The translations under genes were made by a program, and so were the position numbers. 64,000 nt of DNA from an uncultured Coriobacteriaceae bacterium (GTDB taxonomy: Bacteria > Actinomycetota > Coriobacteriia > Coriobacteriales > Atopobiaceae). Location of the stretch: assembly GCA_902777325.1 (NCBI GenBank), contig CACYTH010000007.1, forward strand, positions 1 to 64,000, written 5' to 3'. Positions 9,064-18,077 of the stretch are shown piece by piece; the stretch's first letter is position 1; every line of letters begins with the position of its first letter. Below the pieces are notes generated by a model. It ran no database searches, was not told the DNA's origin, and saw nothing but the letters and a program-made list of their open reading frames with translations.

Positions 9064-10827
9064 TCAGCCGCGACGCATGCCCGGAACAAACCTGCCCAGC
9101 AGGTTGGCGAAGGTGGAGGCCTCGGGCATGTGCAGCGCGATGGCCACGCCATAGGTGACCACCACCGACGGAATGCCCGCGACGACGCAGTACAGCGCGG
9201 CACGCGCCGCCGATCCGCCCACCAGCCCGAGCCTTGCCCCGAGCAGCGCCAGCAGGACGTAGCCCACGCCGGCGCCTGCGGCACCGAGCACCAGCGCCTT
9301 GGTGGTGGAAGCCAGGACGCTGCCCATGCCCATGGGGCCGAGCTGCCTGCGCAGTGACACAAAGGTCACGAGGTCCACCAGCGCAAAGAAGAACACCGAC
9401 GAGAGAGGAACCATCATCAGGCCAAAGACCGGCGTCAACGCCAGGCAGAAGACCACCTGCATGGCGCTTCCCAGCACGATGGCCACCATGAACAGGTTCA
9501 TGCGGCGCAGGGCCGAGCACACCTTCTGCTGGTAGGTGCAGATGCCGTAGAAGGGCAGCGACGCCGCGAGGACCACGAGGTACTCGGCCGTGAGCTGCAC
9601 CTGGTCGGGGCTGAAGCGCCCTCCCGCCATGAGCGTGATCAGCGGCACCGAGAACACCATGAGGTAGAGCATGAACGGCACGAGCATGAACATGATCTTG
9701 GAGGTGCCGAACGCCACGCCGCGCGCCGTGGCCCTGAGGTCGCCCTTGGAGACATAGTTGGAAAGCTCGGTGAACATGGCCGTCGTGATAGGGATCGCGA
9801 AGACCGAGTACGGCAGCGTGTACCAGATGCGGGTGTAGTAGGCGATCGACGAGCCGGAGACCGTGACCGACAGGGCGCTCGAGGTCTGCACCGACACCGT
9901 GATGAACGAGCAGATGGTCACCACCAGCGAGGGAATGCCGATGGAGAGCGTCTCGACAAGGGCGGGGTCATGCCAGTCGATCATCGGGCGCAGGCGAATG
10001 CCGTGGCGCCTGAGGGAGGGCAGCTGCATGAGCACCTGCACGGCCACGCCAAGCGGGTTGCCGATGGCCAACACGAGCAGCGCGAGCCTGGGCGAGCTGT
10101 CGACCAGGTACATGTACCCGAAGAACGAGGCGGTGCAGACGATGTTGTTGAAGATGGGGGCGGCGTTGCTCCACAGGTAGTCGCGCTCGGCGTTGAGCGC
10201 ACCGGAGATGACCGCCGAGAGGGCATAGAGCACCACCTCGATGGCAAAGAAGCGCAGGAACCATGTGGCGAGGTCGAAGTCGAACTCCTCGGTGGCGCCA
10301 AACGACTGGGTCCACACCACCTGGGCCGCAAACACAAACGACAGGAGCGTGACCGCGCCAAGGATGAGCATGACGATGGAGAGCAGGTTTGAGGTGTAGC
10401 GGTTGGCTCCCTCGCGGCCAGAGCGCTCCTTGACCGACAGGTACACCGGCAGGAAGGCCGTGGCCAGCATGCCGCCCATCACGAGCTCGTAGAGCTGGTT
10501 GGGCAGGTTGTTGGCAACCGTGTAGCAGCTGGCGGTGACGGTCACGCCGAGCGCGGCGGCCTGGCCCCACGTGCGCAGGAACCCCGTGAGGCGGCTCACG
10601 ATCACCAGGACGCTCATCATGGCCGCCGAGCGACCGACGCGCTCGGAGTCGTCGCGCATCGCCTGGTCGGACTGGCCCGGGCCTGCGGATCCCTCGGAGG
10701 TAGTGTTGGTTTCGTGGGTTGTTGGTGTCGATACCTTGGAGCCGGCGGGTGCCGATCGGTCGTACGCGCTGCCTCCGTTTTGGCTGGACGCCGAGCCCTC
10801 ATCACGGCGAGCCATGTGTCGTGCCAT
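9064..10827 (-). CDS. murJ: MurJ/MviN lipid II flippase
   Basis: MurJ moves the peptidoglycan precursor lipid II across the membrane. It is a polytopic protein of about 587 residues whose many hydrophobic helices include SAAMMSVLVIVSRLTGFLRTWG at the first helix, a classic MviN start. A roughly 60-residue Ser/Thr-rich cytosolic extension precedes it. An ATG at 10827 with GAGGAG nine bases upstream is preferred over the GTG at 10836, which would overlap the ribosome site. It heads the leftward envelope cluster with the FemX-like, DegT-like and ATP-grasp genes. Confidence 0.93.
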   Translation of the reverse strand: MARHMARRDEGSASSQNGGSAYDRSAPAGSKVSTPTTHETNTTSEGSAGPGQSDQAMRDDSERVGRSAAMMSVLVIVSRLTGFLRTWGQAAALGVTVTASCYTVANNLPNQLYELVMGGMLATAFLPVYLSVKERSGREGANRYTSNLLSIVMLILGAVTLLSFVFAAQVVWTQSFGATEEFDFDLATWFLRFFAIEVVLYALSAVISGALNAERDYLWSNAAPIFNNIVCTASFFGYMYLVDSSPRLALLVLAIGNPLGVAVQVLMQLPSLRRHGIRLRPMIDWHDPALVETLSIGIPSLVVTICSFITVSVQTSSALSVTVSGSSIAYYTRIWYTLPYSVFAIPITTAMFTELSNYVSKGDLRATARGVAFGTSKIMFMLVPFMLYLMVFSVPLITLMAGGRFSPDQVQLTAEYLVVLAASLPFYGICTYQQKVCSALRRMNLFMVAIVLGSAMQVVFCLALTPVFGLMMVPLSSVFFFALVDLVTFVSLRRQLGPMGMGSVLASTTKALVLGAAGAGVGYVLLALLGARLGLVGGSAARAALYCVVAGIPSVVVTYGVAIALHMPEASTFANLLGRFVPGMRRG

Positions 10828-11061
10828 GGGCCCCACTCCTCACTTACTAGCATCTACCTGCATAAACGCAGAAGGTCTCAATAGCGTGTCGCACCGTTAG
10901 TGCCAAGGTGTCGCGACGTGTCGTCGCTCACGTACACAGAGTCTACGCCAACCTTTGGAGGAGGCGCACCGGACGCGTGCTAACATGACATCTTATCCGC
11001 AGCAGGAAGCAACCAACCTACGGCACCCATGCGTGCACGAGACAGAGGGGAAGACGGCTTC

Positions 11062-12243
11062 ATGCTTCAAAGACATCACATCGGAAGGCGCCTTGCGTCG
11101 TGTGCGCTGGCAGCGGCGCTGGTCGCGCAGGGCGCGCCCACCGCCGCACTGGCAGTGACCTCTGCCGAGCTCCAGTCGCAGCTTGACGCCGCGCAGGAGG
11201 AGCTCGACAGCCTCGGGCACCAGGTCCAGGCAGCCGGCGAGGACCTCCACGAGACGCAATACCAGCTCGAGGTCACCGGCGAGCAGATCGAGGAGACCAA
11301 GGGCCTGATCGAGCAGCGCCAGGCCGAGCTGGACGAGGCGCAGGAGATCCTCAGCCGCCGCGTGGCCTCCAACTACAAGGCGGGCAAGACCAGCCTGGCT
11401 TCCATCCTTCTCGCTTCGTCGAGCTTCAACGAGCTTGTCGCCAACGTCTACTACGCCAACAAGGTGTACCAGCAGGACGCCGAGGCCATCGACAGCGTCA
11501 AGGAGGCCCGCACCGCCCTCGAGGAGGAGCAGACGGCCCTAGAGGAGAAGCAGGCCGAGCAGGAGGAGCTGCTCGAGCAGCAGGAGGCCCAGATCGAGCA
11601 GCTCAAGGAGCGGGAGGCCGCACAGGCCGAGTATGTCGACAACCTCGACGCGGAGGTCGCGGCAAAGCTCGAGGAGGAGCGCCAGGCCGAGCTCGAGCGC
11701 CAGCGCAAGGAAGCCGAGGAGGCAGCCGCGCGTGCCGCCGCAGAGGCCGAGGCAGCCGCCAAGCGCGAGGCCGAGGAGGCCGCAGCACGCGCCGCCGCAG
11801 AGGCCCAGGCCCAAGAGTCCGCTGAGGGCTCGCAGGCCGACACCCCGACCGAGGTCACGTCCTCGACGGGCGGCCCCAGCGCATCCCAGCGCAACACCAT
11901 CATCTCGGCCGCCTACACGCAGGTGGGCGTCCCCTACTCCTTTGGCTCTTGCAGCCCCGGGTCGGGCTTTGACTGCTCCGGGTTTGTCATGTGGTGCTAT
12001 GCGCAGGCCGGCATCTCCCTACCGCACTCCTCCGCAGCCCAGTGCGGCATCTCGACAAGCGTCTCGTACTCGCAGCTGCAGCCCGGCGACCTTGTCTTCT
12101 GGATGGGCACCGGCGGCGCGTCCACCGGTGGCAACCACGTTGCCATCTACCTTGGCAATGGCATGATCATCCACGCAAACTACAACGGCGTTGAGGCGGT
12201 CTCGCTCTACAGCGGCGTCACCTCCTACGGCGTCATCGGCTAG
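11062..12243 (+). CDS. Secreted coiled-coil NlpC/P60 peptidoglycan hydrolase
   Basis: About 393 residues. A Sec signal peptide (basic MLQRHHIGRR, then hydrophobic LASCALAAALVAQGAPTAALA) leads into a long coiled coil rich in Glu, Gln and Ala (about residues 35-250), of the RipA/PcsB kind. A C-terminal NlpC/P60 domain follows. Catalytic Cys is in FDCSGFVMWCY, His in GNHVAIYLGNG, and the third polar position is in IIHANYNG. The expected role is cleavage of peptidoglycan peptides during separation or growth. ATG 11062 has GAGGGGAAG upstream; an in-frame ATG at 11029 would put 11 extra polar residues before the signal peptide, so it was rejected. Confidence 0.9.
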   Translation: MLQRHHIGRRLASCALAAALVAQGAPTAALAVTSAELQSQLDAAQEELDSLGHQVQAAGEDLHETQYQLEVTGEQIEETKGLIEQRQAELDEAQEILSRRVASNYKAGKTSLASILLASSSFNELVANVYYANKVYQQDAEAIDSVKEARTALEEEQTALEEKQAEQEELLEQQEAQIEQLKEREAAQAEYVDNLDAEVAAKLEEERQAELERQRKEAEEAAARAAAEAEAAAKREAEEAAARAAAEAQAQESAEGSQADTPTEVTSSTGGPSASQRNTIISAAYTQVGVPYSFGSCSPGSGFDCSGFVMWCYAQAGISLPHSSAAQCGISTSVSYSQLQPGDLVFWMGTGGASTGGNHVAIYLGNGMIIHANYNGVEAVSLYSGVTSYGVIG

Positions 12244-12255
12244 CTGCGAGGCGAC

Positions 12256-12273
12256 GGCCTGCTAGCGCAGGCC
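12256..12273. terminator. Hairpin between convergent genes
   Basis: A 7-bp perfect stem (GGCCTGC/GCAGGCC) with a TAGC loop lies in the 29-bp gap between the NlpC/P60 gene and the end of hisI, which converge here. There is no T-run, so termination is only suggested by placement. Confidence 0.4.
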
Positions 12274-12641
12274 TACAGGACGACCTCGCGATAGAAGCAG
12301 CTGCGATGCCCGGTGTGGCAGGCGGGGCCCGGCGAGTCGACCACGGCCACCAGCGTGTCGGCGTCGCAGTCGACGAGCAGGCGCCTCACCTGCTGCATGT
12401 TTCCGCTGGTGGCGCCCTTGTTCCAGAGCTCCTGGCGCGAGCGCGACCAGAACCACGTGGTGCCCGTCTCGAGCGTGAGACGCAGCGACTCCTCGTTCAT
12501 CCACGCGACCATGAGCACCTCGCCCGTGCCATCCTGCTGCACCACGCAAGGTACGAGCCCAGAGGAGTCGAACTTCACACTCATGTCGCGAGGAGCCACA
12601 GCCTCAACCCGCTCCCCCGCATACGACAGACCCTCAACCAC
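12273..12641 (-). CDS. hisI: Phosphoribosyl-AMP cyclohydrolase
   Basis: HisI opens the purine ring of phosphoribosyl-AMP, step 3 of histidine synthesis. The 122-residue protein contains the family blocks [28 protein letters not shown] and CDADTL, with metal-binding cysteines there and in the terminal [11 protein letters not shown]. It has only the cyclohydrolase; no HisE pyrophosphatase domain follows, and no separate hisE is in the window. The start is GTG at 12641 with GGAGG seven bases upstream. It is the last his gene and is set apart from hisF by 169 bp. Confidence 0.95.
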   Translation of the reverse strand: MVEGLSYAGERVEAVAPRDMSVKFDSSGLVPCVVQQDGTGEVLMVAWMNEESLRLTLETGTTWFWSRSRQELWNKGATSGNMQQVRRLLVDCDADTLVAVVDSPGPACHTGHRSCFYREVVL

Positions 12642-12711
12642 AATTATTCCTCCCAGAACTTGGCCTCGCAGGCTCCCGTACCGCAGGTTTTATAGACTTG
12701 CGACCTCGCTC

Positions 12712-12795
12712 GTGTTGCCCCGCGCGATTTGCGTAGCAGAAGGCCACCTCGACCCTCCACCCACCGAGCGGCGAGCCATGAGCGCGGGGCAACAC
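12712..12795. repeat. 14-bp perfect inverted repeat between hisF and hisI
   Basis: GTGTTGCCCCGCGC at 12712-12725 is exactly reverse-complementary to 12782-12795, with 56 bases between. It fills most of the only sizeable gap inside the histidine operon. It could fold as a long hairpin, act as an internal processing or partial terminator site, or be a small mobile-element remnant. No coding function was recognised in it. Confidence 0.7.
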
Positions 12796-12810
12796 GGCGG
12801 GGCCCAAAGA

Positions 12811-13578
<768 letters not shown>

Positions 13579-13595
13579 TGCTCCTCCTCGTGGTG

Positions 13596-14330
13596 TCAGT
13601 TGGCAGCCGCCAGGGCCTCTTCGAGCGTGAAGGCGCCCTCGTAGAGCGCGCGTCCAGTGATGGCGCCCTCGATGGCGTCGTCGCCAAGCGCGGCTAGGCG
13701 GCGCAGGTCGTCGAGGCTCGCGATGCCGCCGGAGGCGACCACGGCAAAGCCCGCGACCTCGGCGATGTGGCGATAGGCCTCGGCGTCGATGCCCGTCTGC
13801 ATGCCGTCGCGGGCGACGTCGGTAAAGACCAGGTGACGATACCCGAGCGAGACGAGCTCGCCCACCAGCTCGTCGGCCATGACGCCGGCGCCCTCGCGCC
13901 AGCCGTTGACGCGCACGACGCCCTCCTTGGCGGCCACGTCGGCCACCAGCAGGTCGCCGTAGGTCTCGGCGGCCTCGCGCGCAAAGGCGCGGTCGCGCAC
14001 CAGCGCGGTGCCGATGGAGATGCGCTTGGCGCCGGCCGAGGCAAGGCGCTCGATGGCCGCCATGGACCTCACCCCTCCCCCGGTGTCGACGGAGATGCCC
14101 TCCACCTGGCAGATGGCCTGGATGGCGGCGCGGTTGCGCTCGAGGGCGTCCTCGTCCTCCTCGAAGGTGGCGGAGAGGTCCACCACGTGGATCCAGCGGG
14201 CGCCGGCGCGGGCGAAGTCCTCCGCCACGGCCACCGGGTCCTCGGAGTAGACGTCCATCTTGGAGCGCTCGCCACGGGAGAGGCGCACCACCTTGCCCGC
14301 AATGAGGTCGATGGCTGGAAAGACAATCAT
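13596..14330 (-). CDS. hisA: ProFAR isomerase
   Basis: HisA is a TIM-barrel Amadori isomerase that converts ProFAR to PRFAR. It has 244 residues, starting [20 protein letters not shown] with the catalytic Asp in AIDL. The second acid is in [14 protein letters not shown], and phosphate-binding loops are GGGVRS and VASGGIAS. It sits 3 bp after the hisH stop and is the sister fold of hisF next door. Confidence 0.97.
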   Translation of the reverse strand: MIVFPAIDLIAGKVVRLSRGERSKMDVYSEDPVAVAEDFARAGARWIHVVDLSATFEEDEDALERNRAAIQAICQVEGISVDTGGGVRSMAAIERLASAGAKRISIGTALVRDRAFAREAAETYGDLLVADVAAKEGVVRVNGWREGAGVMADELVGELVSLGYRHLVFTDVARDGMQTGIDAEAYRHIAEVAGFAVVASGGIASLDDLRRLAALGDDAIEGAITGRALYEGAFTLEEALAAAN

Positions 14331-14333
14331 GGC

Positions 14334-14987
14334 CTACCCCCTCACGAAGCGCAGGAAGTTGTACAGGATGCGCAGGCCCGTTGCCGAGGACTTCTCGGGA
14401 TGGAACTGCAGGCCAAAGACGTTGTCCTTCCAGACGCTGGAGGCAAAGCTGCGCGTGTAGTGCGTACGCGTGGCCACGATGTCCTCGTCGACGTCGTCCG
14501 CAAGCGCGTAGGAGTGCGTGAAGTAGACGTTCGAGCCCTCGGGCACGTCCACAAACAGCGGGCACTCCCGGCCGTGCGCGGTCAGATGCAGCTGGTCCCA
14601 GCCCACGTGCGGCACCTTGAGACGGTCGGATTTGAGCCGCGTGACCGAGCCGGAGAGAAGCCCGAGGCCCGGCACCCAGCCGTTGCCCCAGGCGTCTGTC
14701 GTGCTCTCGTCACCGCGGTCGAAGGGCAGCTGAAGGCCCAGGCAGATGCCCAGGAAGGGTACGCCGGCGCGCACCGACGAGACGATGGCGTCGGCCTCGC
14801 CGGAGCTGCGCAGGTAGCTCATCGCGTCCTCGAAGCTGCCCACGCCCGGCAGGATGATGGCGCTCGCCTCGGCAATGGTGCGCGGATCGTCGCTGATGGT
14901 GACCTCGGCACCCACGGAGGACATGCTCCGCGCCACGGAGAGGAGGTTTCCCTTGTGATAGTCGACGACGACGATCTCGTGGGCCAT
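14334..14987 (-). CDS. hisH: Imidazole glycerol phosphate synthase, glutamine amidotransferase subunit
   Basis: HisH hydrolyses glutamine and channels ammonia to HisF. The class I glutamine amidotransferase is 217 residues long. The nucleophile Cys lies in [13 protein letters not shown] (GICLGMQ is usual), the oxyanion region in [12 protein letters not shown], and the His/Glu pair in [13 protein letters not shown] 14987 overlaps the hisB stop (TGATG), a coupled start; a GTG one codon earlier is an unlikely alternative. Confidence 0.96.
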   Translation of the reverse strand: MAHEIVVVDYHKGNLLSVARSMSSVGAEVTISDDPRTIAEASAIILPGVGSFEDAMSYLRSSGEADAIVSSVRAGVPFLGICLGLQLPFDRGDESTTDAWGNGWVPGLGLLSGSVTRLKSDRLKVPHVGWDQLHLTAHGRECPLFVDVPEGSNVYFTHSYALADDVDEDIVATRTHYTRSFASSVWKDNVFGLQFHPEKSSATGLRILYNFLRFVRG

Positions 14988-15574
14988 CACAGCACCCCCT
15001 TGGTGGAAGGGATGCCCTCGACGCGCGGGTCGGGCTCCACCGCCGCGCGCAGGGCGCGGGCGAAGGCCTTGAAGGTCGCCTCGAGGATGTGGTGCGCATT
15101 CTCGCCGCAGAGCTCGCGCAGGTGCAGCGTGATGCCGGCGTCGCGCGCGAGGCCGACAAAGAACTCGTGTCCGAGCTCGGTGTCGAAGGTGCCCACCTTG
15201 TCAGGGCCGATGGGCACATCCCAGTAGAGCTCGCCGCGGCCGGAGATGTCGATGGCGGCCATGACGAGCGCCTCGTCGAGCGGCACGCACACGTCGCCAA
15301 AGCGGCGGATGCCCGCCTTGTCGCCCAGCGCCGTGCGCAGCGCCTGGCCAAGCGCGATACCCACGTCCTCCACGGTGTGGTGGTCGTCCACCCAGGTGTC
15401 GCCCTCGCAGTGGATGCTGAGGTCGAGCAGGGAGTGACGGCCGAGCGCCGTGAGCATGTGGTCGAAGAAGCCCACGCCCGTCGAGATGTCGCAGGCGCCA
15501 GTACCGTCGAGGTCGAGCGTGATCTGGATGTCGGTCTCGCCCGTCTTGCGCGCGACCGTTGCGGTGCGTGTCAT
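14987..15574 (-). CDS. hisB: Imidazoleglycerol-phosphate dehydratase
   Basis: HisB dehydrates imidazole glycerol phosphate to imidazole acetol phosphate. The 195-residue protein is the dehydratase alone, without the histidinol-phosphatase half found in E. coli. Mn-binding His/Glu motifs are seen at GFFDHMLTALGRH, DDHHTVEDVGIALGQAL, HEFF and ENAHHILEATFKA. Its ATG overlaps the hisC stop by four bases (ATGA). Confidence 0.96.
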   Translation of the reverse strand: MTRTATVARKTGETDIQITLDLDGTGACDISTGVGFFDHMLTALGRHSLLDLSIHCEGDTWVDDHHTVEDVGIALGQALRTALGDKAGIRRFGDVCVPLDEALVMAAIDISGRGELYWDVPIGPDKVGTFDTELGHEFFVGLARDAGITLHLRELCGENAHHILEATFKAFARALRAAVEPDPRVEGIPSTKGVL

Positions 15575-16662
15575 ACGACCTCCTTCAGAATGGAGCCGAT
15601 AGCGTCCACGAGCTCGTCGTTCTCCTCCGGCGTGCCCACGGTGATGCGCAGGCAGTTCTCGAGGCCCTGCGTGGAGGAGAAGTCCCTTACCAGTATGGAC
15701 CTTTCGTCGCGCAGCCGGGCGCGCACGATGGCGGCCTCCGGCATGCGTGCCAGCAGGAAGTTGCCCTGGCTCGGCCAGACGCGCATGCCCTCGAGGCCGG
15801 AGAGCGCCTCGGCCAGGCGCTCGCGCTCGGAGCGGATGCGGCTGATGGTGGGGGTAAAGACCCCGCGCATGGAGGTGACCACCTGGGCGGCCGCCTGGGC
15901 AAAGACGTCTGCCGTGTAGGGCTGTCGCACCGCGCCGAGCACGTCGACCACGTCGGGTGCCGCGAGCACGTAGCCCACGCGCACGCCGGCGAGGCAGAAC
16001 GCCTTGGAGTAGGTGTGCAGGATGACGAGGTTGTCGTAGGTGCCCAGCAGGCCCTCGCAGGAGAGGCCCTCGTCGGCAAACTCCATGTAGGCCTCGTCCA
16101 CCAGCACGATGCCCGGGCAGGTCTCGCAGAGGCGCGCGACGTCCTCGCGGGCGATGACGTTGCCCGTGGGGTTGTTGGGCGAGGTCACGATGACCATGTC
16201 GGCGTTGCGCGCCATGAGCAGAAGCGCGCTCACGTCGACGTCGAAGGTGTCCTCGTCGCGCCAGCAACGCACCACGCTCGTACCGACCATCTTGGAGTAG
16301 ATGTCGTAGACCGTGAAGGTGGGCGGGCAGTCCACCAGGCGCTTGCCCGGGCCGCCAAAGGCGAGGAAGAAGTTGAACAGCAGCTCGTCTCCCCCGTTGC
16401 CCACGCAGACGTTCTCGCGGCGCACGTGGTGCCAGGTGGCAATCTGGTCGCGCAGGACGTTGGACATCGGGTCCGGGTAGCGGTTGGTGGGCGTGGCGGC
16501 AATCGCCTCGTCGATGGCCGCGCGCACCTTGGGCGGCATGCCGTAGGTGTTCTCGTTGGCCGAGAGGTTGATCTTGCACGGCGTGAAGTTGGGGTCGTAG
16601 GGGCTCAAGGCCGCCACGTCGTCACGCACGAGGGAGAGGATGCGCTTGGAGAGGCCCGCCAT
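15571..16662 (-). CDS. hisC: Histidinol-phosphate aminotransferase
   Basis: HisC is a PLP enzyme that transaminates imidazole acetol phosphate to histidinol phosphate. It has 363 residues. Motifs include INLSANENTYG, NRYPDP, the TSPNNPTGN block, LVDEAYMEF with the PLP-contacting Asp, and HTYSKAFCLAGVRVGY with the Schiff-base Lys. It starts 3 bp after hisD and overlaps hisB. Confidence 0.96.
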   Translation of the reverse strand: MAGLSKRILSLVRDDVAALSPYDPNFTPCKINLSANENTYGMPPKVRAAIDEAIAATPTNRYPDPMSNVLRDQIATWHHVRRENVCVGNGGDELLFNFFLAFGGPGKRLVDCPPTFTVYDIYSKMVGTSVVRCWRDEDTFDVDVSALLLMARNADMVIVTSPNNPTGNVIAREDVARLCETCPGIVLVDEAYMEFADEGLSCEGLLGTYDNLVILHTYSKAFCLAGVRVGYVLAAPDVVDVLGAVRQPYTADVFAQAAAQVVTSMRGVFTPTISRIRSERERLAEALSGLEGMRVWPSQGNFLLARMPEAAIVRARLRDERSILVRDFSSTQGLENCLRITVGTPEENDELVDAIGSILKEVV

Positions 16663-16664
16663 CG

Positions 16665-18074
16665 CTAGCCCTCCCCGTTGCCCGAGAGGTTGGGGATGCC
16701 GGGCGCGTCAAGCGTGCGCGGCCAGGCGGTGCGCATGGCGTCCTCGCAGGCAGCGGCGGCGTCCGCAAAGCGCTCCGTGCCCTGCTCGATCAGCTTGCGG
16801 CGCATGCCCACCGAGAGCGCGTGGGCCCAGAGGCCCTCCGCCTGGGCGAGCGCCTGCACCGAGGGGGCGTCCGTGGTCAGGCCCTCGGGCGAGTAGCAGA
16901 TCACGCTCGAGCGCTTCTGGAAGTCATAGACACCGAGGGGGTTGGAGAAAGTTGCCGTGCCGCCCGTCGGCAGCGTGTGGTTGGGGCCGGCCACGTAGTC
17001 GCCCAGGGGCTCGGAGCTCCAGGGACCGGCAAAGATGGCGCCGGCGTTCTTGATGCGGCCAACGAGCTGCATGGCCTCGGGCAGGTGCAGCTCGAGGTGC
17101 TCGGGAGCGATGAGGTTGACCGCGTCGATGGCGGCGTCGAGGGAGTCGCAGGTCACGATGATGCCCTTGTCTTCGAGCGACGTGCGCGTGATCTCCTCGC
17201 GCGGGCTCTGCGACACGAGCCGCTCGATGGCGTCGCACACGGGGGCGGCGAGGCCGGCGCTCGTGGTGACCAGATAGCAGGTGGCCAGCGGGTCGTGCTC
17301 CGCCTGCGCCATGAGGTCGGCGGCCACCACCACGGGGTCGGCCGTCTCGTCCGCCAGCACGCAGACCTCCGAGGGGCCGGCCACCATGTCGATGCCCACG
17401 TCACCGGAGACGTAGCGCTTGGCGGCGGCCACGAAGGCGTTGCCCGGGCCGACGATCTTGGACACCTTGGGGATGGTCTCGGTGCCGTAGGCCACCGCGC
17501 CGATGGCCTGGGCGCCACCCACGGCGTAGACCTCGTCCACGCCCGCGAGCGCCGCGGCAGCCAGCGTGTAGGCCGAGAGCGACCCGTCGCGCTGCGGGGG
17601 CGTCACCATGATGACGCGCTCGACGCCGGCGACCTTGGCGGGAATGACGTCCATGAGCACCGTGGAGGGGTACTGCGCACGGCCGCCCGGCACGTAGACC
17701 GCGGCGGAGGGAACCGGCGTCACCTGCACGCCCAGGAGCGTGCCGTCCGGGCGCGTGGTGAACCATGACTGCTCGCGCTCGCGCTCGTGGAAGTCGCGGA
17801 TCTGGCGGTGCGCCAGGCGCAGGGCATCGAGAAACTCCTGGTCAACCATATCGAGGGCGCCCTCCACCACAGAGCGGGGCACCAGGAAGCTCTCCGGGCA
17901 GGCACCGTCGAAGCGCATGCAGTACTCGCGTACCGCCTCGTCGCCGCGCTCGCGCACGTCGTCCACGATAGCCTGTGCGGAAAGCTCGATGTCGCGCGGC
18001 AGGGCGCCCGCGCGCTCGAGGTCGGCCGTCGTCAGACGGCGGGAACCCGTGATGGCGATCTCACGAATGTTCAT
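16665..18074 (-). CDS. hisD: Histidinol dehydrogenase
   Basis: HisD performs the last two oxidations from histidinol to histidine with NAD+ and zinc. It has 469 residues, slightly longer than usual because of a C-terminal tail after WAHALSVGMRRKLIEQG. Core motifs are VYVPGGRAQYPSTVLM, KIVGPGNAFVAAAKRYV, DMVAGPSEVCVLAD, the catalytic AQAEHDPLA Glu/His and LIAPEHLELHLPEA. It lies 3 bp after hisZG. Confidence 0.96.
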   Translation of the reverse strand: MNIREIAITGSRRLTTADLERAGALPRDIELSAQAIVDDVRERGDEAVREYCMRFDGACPESFLVPRSVVEGALDMVDQEFLDALRLAHRQIRDFHEREREQSWFTTRPDGTLLGVQVTPVPSAAVYVPGGRAQYPSTVLMDVIPAKVAGVERVIMVTPPQRDGSLSAYTLAAAALAGVDEVYAVGGAQAIGAVAYGTETIPKVSKIVGPGNAFVAAAKRYVSGDVGIDMVAGPSEVCVLADETADPVVVAADLMAQAEHDPLATCYLVTTSAGLAAPVCDAIERLVSQSPREEITRTSLEDKGIIVTCDSLDAAIDAVNLIAPEHLELHLPEAMQLVGRIKNAGAIFAGPWSSEPLGDYVAGPNHTLPTGGTATFSNPLGVYDFQKRSSVICYSPEGLTTDAPSVQALAQAEGLWAHALSVGMRRKLIEQGTERFADAAAACEDAMRTAWPRTLDAPGIPNLSGNGEG

Positions 18075-18077
18075 GTC

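Noticed and set aside
10837-11061. Cyclic-di-AMP riboswitch before the NlpC/P60 gene, as in some actinobacteria
   Set aside because: The spacer is short and lacks the conserved ydaO-type core; nothing foldable of that kind was found.
11451-11903. Antisense 150-codon Ser/Ala/Cys-rich frame in the NlpC/P60 gene
   Set aside because: It is the complement of the Glu/Ala coiled-coil repeat and has no ribosome site.
13579-14565. Upstream part of the hisF frame suggesting a larger fusion
   Set aside because: The extra sequence is an out-of-frame shadow of hisA and hisH; hisF has its own ATG and ribosome site at 13578.
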